From a bacterium (lineage in GTDB: Bacteria > Patescibacteriota > Minisyncoccia > Minisyncoccales > CG1-02-41-26): a stretch of 35,422 nucleotides of DNA. Each line of letters starts with the position of its first letter. Position 1 is the first letter of the stretch. The notes beneath the pieces were generated by a model. That model searched no databases and had not been told where the DNA came from. It worked only from the letters and a program-made list of their open reading frames with translations. Below are positions 7,397 through 15,708 of the stretch, piece after piece. The stretch is taken from the NCBI GenBank assembly GCA_021162885.1, contig JAGGXV010000017.1:1-35422 (forward strand), given 5' to 3'. The position numbers were made by a program, and so were the translations under genes.

Positions 7397-8428
7397 TCAG
7401 GCGGTTTTCGGAAGCCAAGATATTAAATTGCCTTTTATTTCAAATTTTCCCTCTAAAAATTTTTCAATTACCCAGATGTTGGTTTTACAATGATTGGTAA
7501 TCTCTGAAACCATAATTTGAGATTTTTTAGAACTCAAAGCCATAAAAGGTAAAATTTGGTCAGCCATATGTTTATCTAAAGGAGCATTTGATTTCCCCTC
7601 TTGAAGAAAATTTTTTGCTGTCTCTTTGCCGACTTCTTCTGCTGATTTACCTAATTTCCCTAAATTATCAACCCCGATAGTTGTGTTTTCGAAATGTCCC
7701 ACAAGATTAATCTGGCTTCCTGGAGATTGGGTTTTGTAATATTCTAGTCTTTCTTCGATTGGTAATTTAAATTTTCCTAAAACTTCCTTTACTCCAGCAA
7801 TCTGTCTTTCTGCTACTTTTTTCTCTTTTAAAAATTCTGAAGCACCAGAAATTATGGTGATTTTTTTCAAAGAGCCCCTCTCGGTTAGATTAAGGGGATT
7901 TAATTTTGTAGGATAAATCTTCATCTCAACTTCAGCTCCACCCTCGGGATAAAATCCCCTCTTTTTTATTTTAATATCAGCGACCTTTTTTTGGGTCATC
8001 TTTTCTAAAATTCTCAGAAAGACATATCGGAAGTAATCAATAGTTGGAGAGAAAAAAGTATCAGTTGCTCCTCCCCGGAAAGAAACTTTTACTGGGCTTG
8101 GAGCAAACAAACAAGGTAAAATTAAACTCTGCAAAATCAAACTGATGCTTCCAGCTGTTTCAATTTTTACTTGAATATCTTTTGCTTGAATTTTTTTGGG
8201 AGAAAACCAAATTTCTTCTGAACCCAATTCATCTCCTTTTAATTCTCCTTGGCAAAGTTCATTTAAAGCTCGAATTCCCAGAAGGTGTTGTGTCATCAAC
8301 CCTGGTTTAGGACGGCCTCGTCTAATATCAAAAACATGGCAGGGTTTTTGAGTTACTGTTGAAAGTGCCGTTGCTACTCGGAGGATAGCCCCACCTCCTT
8401 CATATTTTGAGCCATCGAGTTCAATCAT
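7397..8428 (-). CDS. rtcA: RNA 3'-terminal phosphate cyclase
   Basis: MIELDGSKYEGGGAILRVATALS...IRRGRPKPGLMTQHLLGIRAL...GFYPEGGAEVEMKI...DKHMADQILPFMAL. Confidence 0.92.
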   Translation of the reverse strand: MIELDGSKYEGGGAILRVATALSTVTQKPCHVFDIRRGRPKPGLMTQHLLGIRALNELCQGELKGDELGSEEIWFSPKKIQAKDIQVKIETAGSISLILQSLILPCLFAPSPVKVSFRGGATDTFFSPTIDYFRYVFLRILEKMTQKKVADIKIKKRGFYPEGGAEVEMKIYPTKLNPLNLTERGSLKKITIISGASEFLKEKKVAERQIAGVKEVLGKFKLPIEERLEYYKTQSPGSQINLVGHFENTTIGVDNLGKLGKSAEEVGKETAKNFLQEGKSNAPLDKHMADQILPFMALSSKKSQIMVSEITNHCKTNIWVIEKFLEGKFEIKGNLISWLPKTA

Positions 8429-8455
8429 TATTTTATCTTACCTTTACCATATCTA

Positions 8456-8483
8456 TTGACAAGGGGTCTGAAAGAGTTATGAT
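8456..8483 (+). promoter_or_regulatory. sigma70-like promoter for the GreA-like gene (TTGACA-N16-TATGAT)
   Basis: -35 8456-8461, -10 8478-8483, 14 nt before ATG 8498. Confidence 0.65.
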
Positions 8484-8497
8484 GGAGTGTAAAAAAT

Positions 8498-8962
8498 ATG
8501 TCAGACCAGAAATATTACTTAACTAAAGAAGGATTGAAAAAGATAAAAAGAGAATATAAGAAACTGTTAAAATTGAGGCAACTTAAATCAAAAAGAGAGG
8601 TTCCTCCGGTTTTGCATTCAGAAGAATTGAACACTGAATTTATCTCTTATCGAGACGACCTTGATTTTTTGGACTCAAGGATTGCCGAGTTAGAAAATAT
8701 TTTAAAAAATTATGAATTTATTAAACCTCCTCCCAGAAAAGAAAGAGACAAGATTCATCTGGGTGCCCAAGTTCAAGTTGAAGTAGATGGTCAAATTGAT
8801 GAATTCACCATTGTTGGAACTTTAGAAGCAAACCCTTCTTTAGGTAAAATTTCCAATGAATCCCCGGTTGGAAAAGCTCTTATGAACCGTAAAGTAGGAG
8901 AAGAAGTTGTTATTAGCTCTCCAGTAAGGGTAATTTATAAAATAAAAAAAATAATGTACTAA
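8498..8962 (+). CDS. GreA/GreB family transcription elongation factor
   Basis: YYLTKEGLKKIKREYKKLLKLR...FLDSRIAELENILKNYEFI...GKISNESPVGKALMNRKVGEEV. Confidence 0.9.
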   Translation: MSDQKYYLTKEGLKKIKREYKKLLKLRQLKSKREVPPVLHSEELNTEFISYRDDLDFLDSRIAELENILKNYEFIKPPPRKERDKIHLGAQVQVEVDGQIDEFTIVGTLEANPSLGKISNESPVGKALMNRKVGEEVVISSPVRVIYKIKKIMY

Positions 8963-8971
8963 CTTATTTCT

Positions 8972-8994
8972 AAAGAGGCTTGCCCTCTTTTTTT
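8972..8994 (+). terminator. Intrinsic terminator
   Basis: AAAGAGG-cttg-CCCTCTTTTTTTAT. Confidence 0.65.
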
Positions 8995-10290
8995 ATGCAA
9001 AATGTTATTAATTTTTTCATTGATATTGGGAAGCTAAAGAATAAAAAGCGGAGGGGATGGCTTTTGCACCAGATAGAAAAATCAGAGAGTACAGCCAGTC
9101 ATATCTTTAGGATGGCAATTTTAACCTGGATGTTAGGCAGGAAAAAGCGGTTTAACCTACAAAGGGCACTTAAGATGGCTTTAATCCATGATATTTGTGA
9201 GATATTTACCAGAGATGAAACGCCCTATGATCCTCTTTTACCAAAGCGTATTGATTCGCCTCAATCCCAGAAAACTGCCAAAAAAATTTTAGAAAAATGG
9301 CCAAAGTTTTCTCTCAGCCAAAAAAAGAGAAAGATTATTTTAAAACAAAAAAGAGAACGTTTGGCTTTAGAAAAGCTTATTTCAAAACTACCTTGCAATC
9401 TAAAAGAAGAAATAAGAAATCTTTGGATTGATTTTGAGAAAGGGCTTTCCAGAGAAGCAAGATTTACCAAACAAATAGATAAAGCCGAAAATCTTTTACA
9501 GGGATTAGAATATTGGGAGAAATATGGCAGGATTCAACGAGATCTTTGGATAAGATGGGCAAGAGAAATTTTTGATATCCCAGTATTAATAGAGTTTGAA
9601 CAAGCGATTGAAAAAAAGTTTGTCCAAAAGAAAACCAAAAGGAAAGGGGAGATAGACGAAATTTTAAATTTTCTGATAAAAATAGGAAAGTTAAAAGAAA
9701 TAATGAGGAAAGGAGCGATATTAATAAAAGCGAAGAATCCTGAGACAATCGCTGAACATAGCTTTAGAGTGGCGATTATGAGTTGGGTTTTAGCAGAAGA
9801 AAAAAGAACCAAACTTAATTTTGAAAAAATCCTTAAGATGGGTTTAATCCATGATATCTGCGAGGTATATACTGGCGATATAACTCTTTATGATAAAATC
9901 CTGCCGAAAGATGAAAAAGAATGGCCGGAATTGTTTGATAAATGGCCAAGATTCTCAAGGAGAGAAAAGAGGAAAATAGTCCAAAAAAAACAGAAACAGG
10001 AAAAAAAGGCATTAAGAAAACTTATCGCTAATTTACCTAAGGATTTAAAAGAGGAAGTAAAAGATCTTCAAGCTGAATATCAAGAGCTATCTTCAAAAGA
10101 AGCTCGGTTTGTTAAGCAAGTTAATAGAATAGAAACTCTTCTACAGGCTCTTGAATATGGCCGAGAGAGCAAACGTCCTCCCTATAAATCTTGGTGGATT
10201 GGTACGGCAGAAAAAGTAGATGACCCCCTCTTAATTAAATTTATGGCAGAACTGGAGAAGAAATTTTGCAAAAGAGGAGAACCTTCTTAA
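8995..10290 (+). CDS. Tandem-duplicated HD-domain phosphohydrolase-like protein (YfbR-like)
   Basis: Two copies: HIFRMAILTWML..MALIHDICEIFTRDETPYDPLLPK and HSFRVAIMSWVL..MGLIHDICEVYTGDITLYDKILPK. Confidence 0.85.
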   Translation: MQNVINFFIDIGKLKNKKRRGWLLHQIEKSESTASHIFRMAILTWMLGRKKRFNLQRALKMALIHDICEIFTRDETPYDPLLPKRIDSPQSQKTAKKILEKWPKFSLSQKKRKIILKQKRERLALEKLISKLPCNLKEEIRNLWIDFEKGLSREARFTKQIDKAENLLQGLEYWEKYGRIQRDLWIRWAREIFDIPVLIEFEQAIEKKFVQKKTKRKGEIDEILNFLIKIGKLKEIMRKGAILIKAKNPETIAEHSFRVAIMSWVLAEEKRTKLNFEKILKMGLIHDICEVYTGDITLYDKILPKDEKEWPELFDKWPRFSRREKRKIVQKKQKQEKKALRKLIANLPKDLKEEVKDLQAEYQELSSKEARFVKQVNRIETLLQALEYGRESKRPPYKSWWIGTAEKVDDPLLIKFMAELEKKFCKRGEPS

Positions 10291-10292
10291 TT

Positions 10293-11051
10293 ATGAGCAA
10301 ACTTTTTATTGGCACTTCGGGTTGGATTTATGGACATTGGGATGGAATTTTTTATCCCAAAGATTTACCGTCAAAAGATAAATTAAAATATTTCTCAAAA
10401 CATTTCAAAACAACCGAAATAAATTATTCTTTTTATCATTTGCCTCGACCAACTACTTATCAAAATTGGCACAACCAAACTCCTGAAGATTTTGTATTTG
10501 CTGTTAAAACTTCAAGATTTATTACTCACATAAAAAGATTAAAAGGAGTAAAAAATGCTTGGAAAACTTTTTTAGAAAACGCCCTAAATTTGAAAGAAAA
10601 ATTAGGGCCTATTTTGTTTCAGTTCCCTCCGAGTTTTAAAGCAACCGAGGAAAATATCAAAAGACTAGAAAGTTTTTTAGATTTAATCACCCACTATAAA
10701 CTTCCACCTATAAACTATAAACTAAGATATGCTTTTGAGTTTCGCCACTACTCCTGGTGTGATGAAAAAATCTATAACTTATTAAAAAAACATCGGGTTG
10801 CTTGGGTGATTGCTGATTCCCCAAAATACCCGAGAGCCGATGTGATAACTGCCGATTTTGTTTATATAAGGATGCACGGTTCAAAAGTTCTATTTTCTTC
10901 AAAATATACCAAAAAGGAGCTTAGCTCTTTGGCAGAGAAAATAAAAAAATGGCAAAGAAAAGGAAAAGAGATTTATTGCTATTTCAACAATGATGCTTGC
11001 GGCTATGCGATTGAAAATGCCAGCGAACTCCTCAATTTTTTAGAAAGTTGA
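10293..11051 (+). CDS. DUF72 domain protein
   Basis: MSKLFIGTSGWIYGHWDGIFYPKDLPSKDKLKYFSKHFKTTEINYSFYHLP...FEFRHYSW...YCYFNNDACGYAIENASEL. Confidence 0.92.
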   Translation: MSKLFIGTSGWIYGHWDGIFYPKDLPSKDKLKYFSKHFKTTEINYSFYHLPRPTTYQNWHNQTPEDFVFAVKTSRFITHIKRLKGVKNAWKTFLENALNLKEKLGPILFQFPPSFKATEENIKRLESFLDLITHYKLPPINYKLRYAFEFRHYSWCDEKIYNLLKKHRVAWVIADSPKYPRADVITADFVYIRMHGSKVLFSSKYTKKELSSLAEKIKKWQRKGKEIYCYFNNDACGYAIENASELLNFLES

Positions 11052-11079
11052 TTTTCTGCTATAATATAAAATTATAGTT

Positions 11080-12108
11080 ATGAAAAAAATCATAAAATTT
11101 CTGATTGCTCTCAGTATTGGTGTTTCTCTTTTTTGGTTTGTGATGAGAAGAGCTGGCTGGGAAAAATTGAATGAAGCTTTAACTTTATTTTTAAGTAGTA
11201 AGGGATTAATTATTGTCCTTTTAACTTTAATTATAGCAGCAATCAGTATTTTGAGATGGAAACTGATTTTAAGGGCACAAGGTTTGGACGCCAGGGTAAA
11301 AGATTTGGGAAAGTTGTGGTCGGTAGGGTTTGCTGTGAGTTATCTTAGTCCGGTTGCTCTTTTTGGGGGAGAGGCCTTCCGAATTTATCTAACCAAGAAA
11401 AAACTTAATTTCAGCTGGGAAAAAAGTGCTGCCTCGGTGGCTATCGACAAAATTTTGGACGGAACTTTATTTTTGATGTTTCTAATCGTGGGTATTTTGG
11501 CTTTTTTATTTTACGGCTATTTTCCTTCTCGGATGATGGCTTGGTTAGTAGCTTTAATAATTTTAGGACTTTCAGGACTTTCGTTGTTTTTCTATTTTAA
11601 AGCCATGAATAGAGAAAGTGTTTTGGAATGGTTTTTAAAACTTTTTGGAGTCCGCAAAGAGAAAATTAAAAATACCAAAAACGGAAAAATAATATTTGAT
11701 ACTGAAAAAGAAGTTATCCAGTTTTTCTCGCCAAAGAAAAAAGCTTTTTGGAAAGGATTAGGTTTAAGCTTTTTGAGATACTTTTTACTTTTTTTAAGAG
11801 CCGCCCTCTTAATTTTCTTTTTGAAAGAAGGAATTGAGGTGACAAGGGTTTTGGCCATTTATGGTTTTACTAATTTGGCTTTGCTTTTCCCTTTGCCAGC
11901 AGGTCTTGGAAGCTTGGAGGCAGCTTCAGCTTTCAGTTTCGGGACTTTAGGATTGGGTTTTGGCACCGGAACAATTTTCGGCATGGTTTGGCGGGGAGCC
12001 GATTTGTTTTTGTGTGCTATCGGGCTTGTCTTTTTGGTCAAATTCGGAGCTGACTTAGCCGAAGTTAAAATTTTACAATTTATTGACGGCCTAAAAAAAT
12101 TAAAATGA
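11080..12108 (+). CDS. Lysylphosphatidylglycerol synthase TM region / flippase-like (UPF0104) membrane protein
   Basis: Multi-TM; LSPVALFGGEAFRIYLTKKK, PLPAGLGSLEAASAF. Confidence 0.82.
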   Translation: MKKIIKFLIALSIGVSLFWFVMRRAGWEKLNEALTLFLSSKGLIIVLLTLIIAAISILRWKLILRAQGLDARVKDLGKLWSVGFAVSYLSPVALFGGEAFRIYLTKKKLNFSWEKSAASVAIDKILDGTLFLMFLIVGILAFLFYGYFPSRMMAWLVALIILGLSGLSLFFYFKAMNRESVLEWFLKLFGVRKEKIKNTKNGKIIFDTEKEVIQFFSPKKKAFWKGLGLSFLRYFLLFLRAALLIFFLKEGIEVTRVLAIYGFTNLALLFPLPAGLGSLEAASAFSFGTLGLGFGTGTIFGMVWRGADLFLCAIGLVFLVKFGADLAEVKILQFIDGLKKLK

Positions 12109-12764
12109 AAATTCGTTTAACTCCCAACAAAGTTATAAAATTTTTAATCTTGAGTGATTTAACTTTTTGGACCGGTTGGGGTTTGATTTCTCCGATTTTC
12201 GCCATTTTTGTCGTTGATAAAATTGCTGGAGGAAGTGCTTTTGTGGTTGGAGTGGCTTCGGCTGTTTACTGGATTGTTAAATCTTTATTAAGAATTCCTA
12301 TAGGGATATTTTTAGATACTTGTCCTTCAGAGAGAGATGATTATTTCAGCTTAGTGGTCGGACTCTTCATTGCTGCTTTAGTCCCTTTTGGGTTTGTTTT
12401 TGCTAAAGTCCCTTTGCATATTTATATTTTGCAGGGAATTCATGGGTTTGGTTTGGCTATGTCGCTTTCTGGCTGGACAGCGATTTTTACTCGTCATATC
12501 GACAAAGGTAGAGAATCAACTGAGTGGGGTTTGGATGCTACCTCTATTGGTATTGGTACTGGGATTGCTGGAGCAGTTGGTGGTTGGGCAGTAACTAAAT
12601 TTGGTTTCACTCCGGTTTTTATTGTAGTAGGAGTTTTTGGTTTAATTGGAGTAGCTTTACTTTTTGGTTTAAGGCACGAGATAAAAGGAGTTTTTGATCA
12701 CAAACTTTTAGACCATGGATTATATTTTCACTTTAAAGATATTTTCCACCGCGATAGAAAATAA
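12105..12764 (+). CDS. Half-length MFS transporter-like protein (~6 TM)
   Basis: 219 aa; WGLISPIFAIFVVDKIAGGSAFVVGVASAVYWIVKSLLRIPIGIFLDTC..., ends after ~6 hydrophobic segments. Confidence 0.7.
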   Translation: MKIRLTPNKVIKFLILSDLTFWTGWGLISPIFAIFVVDKIAGGSAFVVGVASAVYWIVKSLLRIPIGIFLDTCPSERDDYFSLVVGLFIAALVPFGFVFAKVPLHIYILQGIHGFGLAMSLSGWTAIFTRHIDKGRESTEWGLDATSIGIGTGIAGAVGGWAVTKFGFTPVFIVVGVFGLIGVALLFGLRHEIKGVFDHKLLDHGLYFHFKDIFHRDRK

Positions 12765-12766
12765 AT

Positions 12767-14503
12767 ATGCTTAACCAGGAAATTGCAAAGATACTTTATG
12801 AAATCGCTGATTTTTTGGAGATGGAAGGAGTGGCTTTTAAACCCTATGCTTATCAAAAAGCAGCTTTAGGATTGGAAACTCTTGGCGATGATATTAAGGA
12901 GATTTACAAAAAAGGAGGGGTCAAAGCGGTTGAGGAAATTCCTGGGGTTGGCAAAAGTATTGCTGAGAAAATTATCGAATACTTGGAAACTGGTAAAATC
13001 AAATATTATCAGGATTACAAAAAGAAATATCCAGTCAACATGGCTGAACTTACTTCAGTTGAAGGATTAGGGCCAAAGATGGTTAGGGATTTGTATAAAT
13101 ATCTGAAAATTAAAAATTTAAAAGATCTAGAAAAAGCGGCCAGAGCCGGCAGAATTAGAAACTTGCCAAATTTCGGTGAAACTACCGAGAAAAATATCTT
13201 ACAAGGAATTGAGTTTTTAAAAAGAAGTAAGGGAAGATTTCTTTTGGGAGATATTTTGCCGAGAGTCAGAGAGATTGAAAATAATTTGAAAAATCTAAAG
13301 GAAGTGGAAGAAATCAGTGTTTGTGGCTCGGTTAGACGAATGAAAGAGACAATTGGTGATGTTGATTTTTTGGTGGTCACTCAGAATCCAGAGAAAGTAA
13401 TGGACTTTTTTTGTTCTCTGTCAGGAATAGAGAAAATTTGGGGCAAAGGAATTACCAAATCTTCGATCCGATTGAAAGAAGGATTTGATGTTGATTTAAG
13501 AGTTGTCCCCAGAAAATCTTATGGGTCAGCTCTTCAGTATTTCACCGGAAGTAAAGAGCACAATATTCAAACCAGAAAAATTGCCATTGAGAAAGGGTTA
13601 AAACTTAATGAATATGGAGTTTTTAGAGGAGCTGAGCAAGTGGCTGGGAAAACCGAGAAAGAAGTTTACCAAGTTTTGGGAATGAAATGTCCTCCCCCAG
13701 AGATTAGAGAAAACCGGGGAGAGATTGAAGCCGCCTTGGAAGGAAAGCTGCCAAAATTAGTTGAATTAAAAGATATCAATGGCGATTTACATTGTCATAT
13801 TAAATGGAAAGGTCGTTGGGATGGGGGGGCGAATACAATTTCAGAAATGGCGGTAAAAGCAATGGAGAGGGGTTATGAATACATTGGTATTGCTTCCCAC
13901 ACTAAGTTTTTAAAAATCGAGCATGGCTTAGATGAGAGGCAATTAGAATTAAGAGATAAAGAAATTGATAAATTAAATAAAAAATTTGAAAGCCAGGGTC
14001 TGAAGTTTAGAATTTTAAAGGGCTGTGAAGCAAATATCTTGAATGATGGCTCGATTGATATAAAAAACGATGCCTTGAAAAAATTAGATTATGCAATCGC
14101 TGGAATTCATTCAAATTTTAAGATGGAAAAATCAAAAATGACAGAGCGAATTATTAAAGCTATGAAAAATCCTTATATTAAGATTATCTCTCACCCTACC
14201 GGAAGAATTTTAAAGAGAAGGGACGAATATCAGATTGATATTGAAAAAATTTTAAGAGCCGCCCGAGAAACAAAAACGATTTTGGAAGTAAACTCCTATC
14301 CCGAAAGATTAGACTTAAATGATGTTAACATCAAAAAAGCAATTGAACTTGGAATAAAATTGGTAATAAATACTGATTCTCACCACCAAGACCACCTGAG
14401 ATATATGGAATACGGAGTGGCCACCGCCAGAAGAGGTTGGGCAGAAAAAAAAGACATCATCAATACTCAATCTTTGGGAAAATTGTTAACGTTTTTTAAA
14501 TAA
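12767..14503 (+). CDS. polX: DNA polymerase/3'-5' exonuclease PolX
   Basis: HhH motifs (VEEIPGVGKSIAEKI), pol beta NT motif GSVRRMKETIGDVDFLV, C-terminal PHP domain (DINGDLHCHIKWK...). Confidence 0.95.
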   Translation: MLNQEIAKILYEIADFLEMEGVAFKPYAYQKAALGLETLGDDIKEIYKKGGVKAVEEIPGVGKSIAEKIIEYLETGKIKYYQDYKKKYPVNMAELTSVEGLGPKMVRDLYKYLKIKNLKDLEKAARAGRIRNLPNFGETTEKNILQGIEFLKRSKGRFLLGDILPRVREIENNLKNLKEVEEISVCGSVRRMKETIGDVDFLVVTQNPEKVMDFFCSLSGIEKIWGKGITKSSIRLKEGFDVDLRVVPRKSYGSALQYFTGSKEHNIQTRKIAIEKGLKLNEYGVFRGAEQVAGKTEKEVYQVLGMKCPPPEIRENRGEIEAALEGKLPKLVELKDINGDLHCHIKWKGRWDGGANTISEMAVKAMERGYEYIGIASHTKFLKIEHGLDERQLELRDKEIDKLNKKFESQGLKFRILKGCEANILNDGSIDIKNDALKKLDYAIAGIHSNFKMEKSKMTERIIKAMKNPYIKIISHPTGRILKRRDEYQIDIEKILRAARETKTILEVNSYPERLDLNDVNIKKAIELGIKLVINTDSHHQDHLRYMEYGVATARRGWAEKKDIINTQSLGKLLTFFK

Positions 14504-14507
14504 AATT

Positions 14508-14690
14508 ATGGTTATTTCCTATCAAGCAATTTTTCTCAGAAAAGTTTCCACCTTCTTGAGTTTGATGATTATTATTGTCTTGGCTACAATTGTTGGAGCA
14601 ATTATCATTCAACAAGCCAAAAATTTGAGTGCTCTCCAAGAACCTTTACCTCTTTATATTTCTACTTCTACTTCTCGATTTTTAGAATAA
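14508..14690 (+). CDS. Small single-TM protein (60 aa)
   Basis: VSTFLSLMIIIVLATIVGAIIIQQAKNLSALQEP; follows polX directly. Confidence 0.45.
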   Translation: MVISYQAIFLRKVSTFLSLMIIIVLATIVGAIIIQQAKNLSALQEPLPLYISTSTSRFLE

Positions 14691-14702
14691 AATTAATCTA
14701 AA

Positions 14703-14822
14703 ATGATTGAACCCAAAGAGAAACAAAAACAAATTAAGAAATCAAACCAATTTATTTGGATTATTTTGGGAATAGTTGGAATTTTGCTTATCTGGCTTTT
14801 GTCATCTTGGTTGTATAAATAA
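14703..14822 (+). CDS. Small single-TM protein (39 aa), not in ORF track
   Basis: MIEPKEKQKQIKKSNQFIWIILGIVGILLIWLLSSWLYK. Confidence 0.5.
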   Translation: MIEPKEKQKQIKKSNQFIWIILGIVGILLIWLLSSWLYK

Positions 14823-14869
14823 AATTAATTTTTTTAACTTAACTGAGCCGCCAGAGGCGGCGAAGGAAC

Positions 14870-15301
14870 ATGCCTATAGAAAAGTCAGCTGGAGCGATTG
14901 TCTTTTGTAGAAAGAAAGGTAAAATTTATTACCTTCTTTTACATTACGAAATGGGCCATTGGGGTTTTCCAAAAGGCCATATTGAAAAAGGAGAGACAAT
15001 CGAAGAAACTGCCCGAAGAGAAGTTGAAGAAGAGACAGGAATAAAAGATATTAAATTCGTTAAAAGATTTAAAGAGTGGATTAAATATTTTTATAAAAGA
15101 GAGGGAAAAAACATTTTCAAAATTGTTACTTATCTTTTAGCCGAAACTCACCAAAAAGAAGTGAAAATATCTTGGGAACATATAGGTTTTAAATGGCTTC
15201 CTTATAAAGAAGCGCTGGAACAATTAACTTTCAAAAATGCCAAAGAAATTTTAAAAAAAGCAAATGACTACTTGAAATTAGAAACAGAAAATGAAAAGTG
15301 A
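14870..15301 (+). CDS. NUDIX hydrolase
   Basis: GHWGFPKGHIEKGETIEETARREVEEETGI Nudix box. Confidence 0.94.
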   Translation: MPIEKSAGAIVFCRKKGKIYYLLLHYEMGHWGFPKGHIEKGETIEETARREVEEETGIKDIKFVKRFKEWIKYFYKREGKNIFKIVTYLLAETHQKEVKISWEHIGFKWLPYKEALEQLTFKNAKEILKKANDYLKLETENEK

Positions 15302-15584
15302 AAAATTACAATTCAAAATCAAAAATTTTAAAGATCGAGTTTACAAAATTGTAAAACAAATTTCGCCAGGTAATACGATGACCTACAAAGAAGTAGCTGA
15401 AAGAGCAGGGAGACCGAGAGCTTGGAGGGCAGTTGGAAATATTTTAGCTAAAAATAAAAACCCAAAGATTCCTTGTCATCGGGTAATAAGAGCCAATGGA
15501 AAAGTTGGTGGATATAACAGGGGGATGAAAAAGAAAATTGCTTTATTGAAGAAAGAGAAAGTTAAAACAAACATTTTAGATTAG
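15291..15584 (+). CDS. MGMT/Ogt-type alkylated-DNA repair protein (short)
   Basis: GNTMTYKEVAERAGRPRAWRAVGNILAKNKNPKIPCHRVIRANGKVGGYNRGMKKKIALLKKE; PCHRV active site. Confidence 0.92.
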   Translation: MKSEKLQFKIKNFKDRVYKIVKQISPGNTMTYKEVAERAGRPRAWRAVGNILAKNKNPKIPCHRVIRANGKVGGYNRGMKKKIALLKKEKVKTNILD

Positions 15585-15708
15585 AGATTAGTTGGGATTT
15601 AGAGATTTCCGAAACGCTCAAAAATTCCCTAACATCCATCCTTCAACAGAATAAAAAAATTAATCCAAAAGAGCATCATTAAAAATTAAATAATAAGGAG
15701 GTAGAAAA

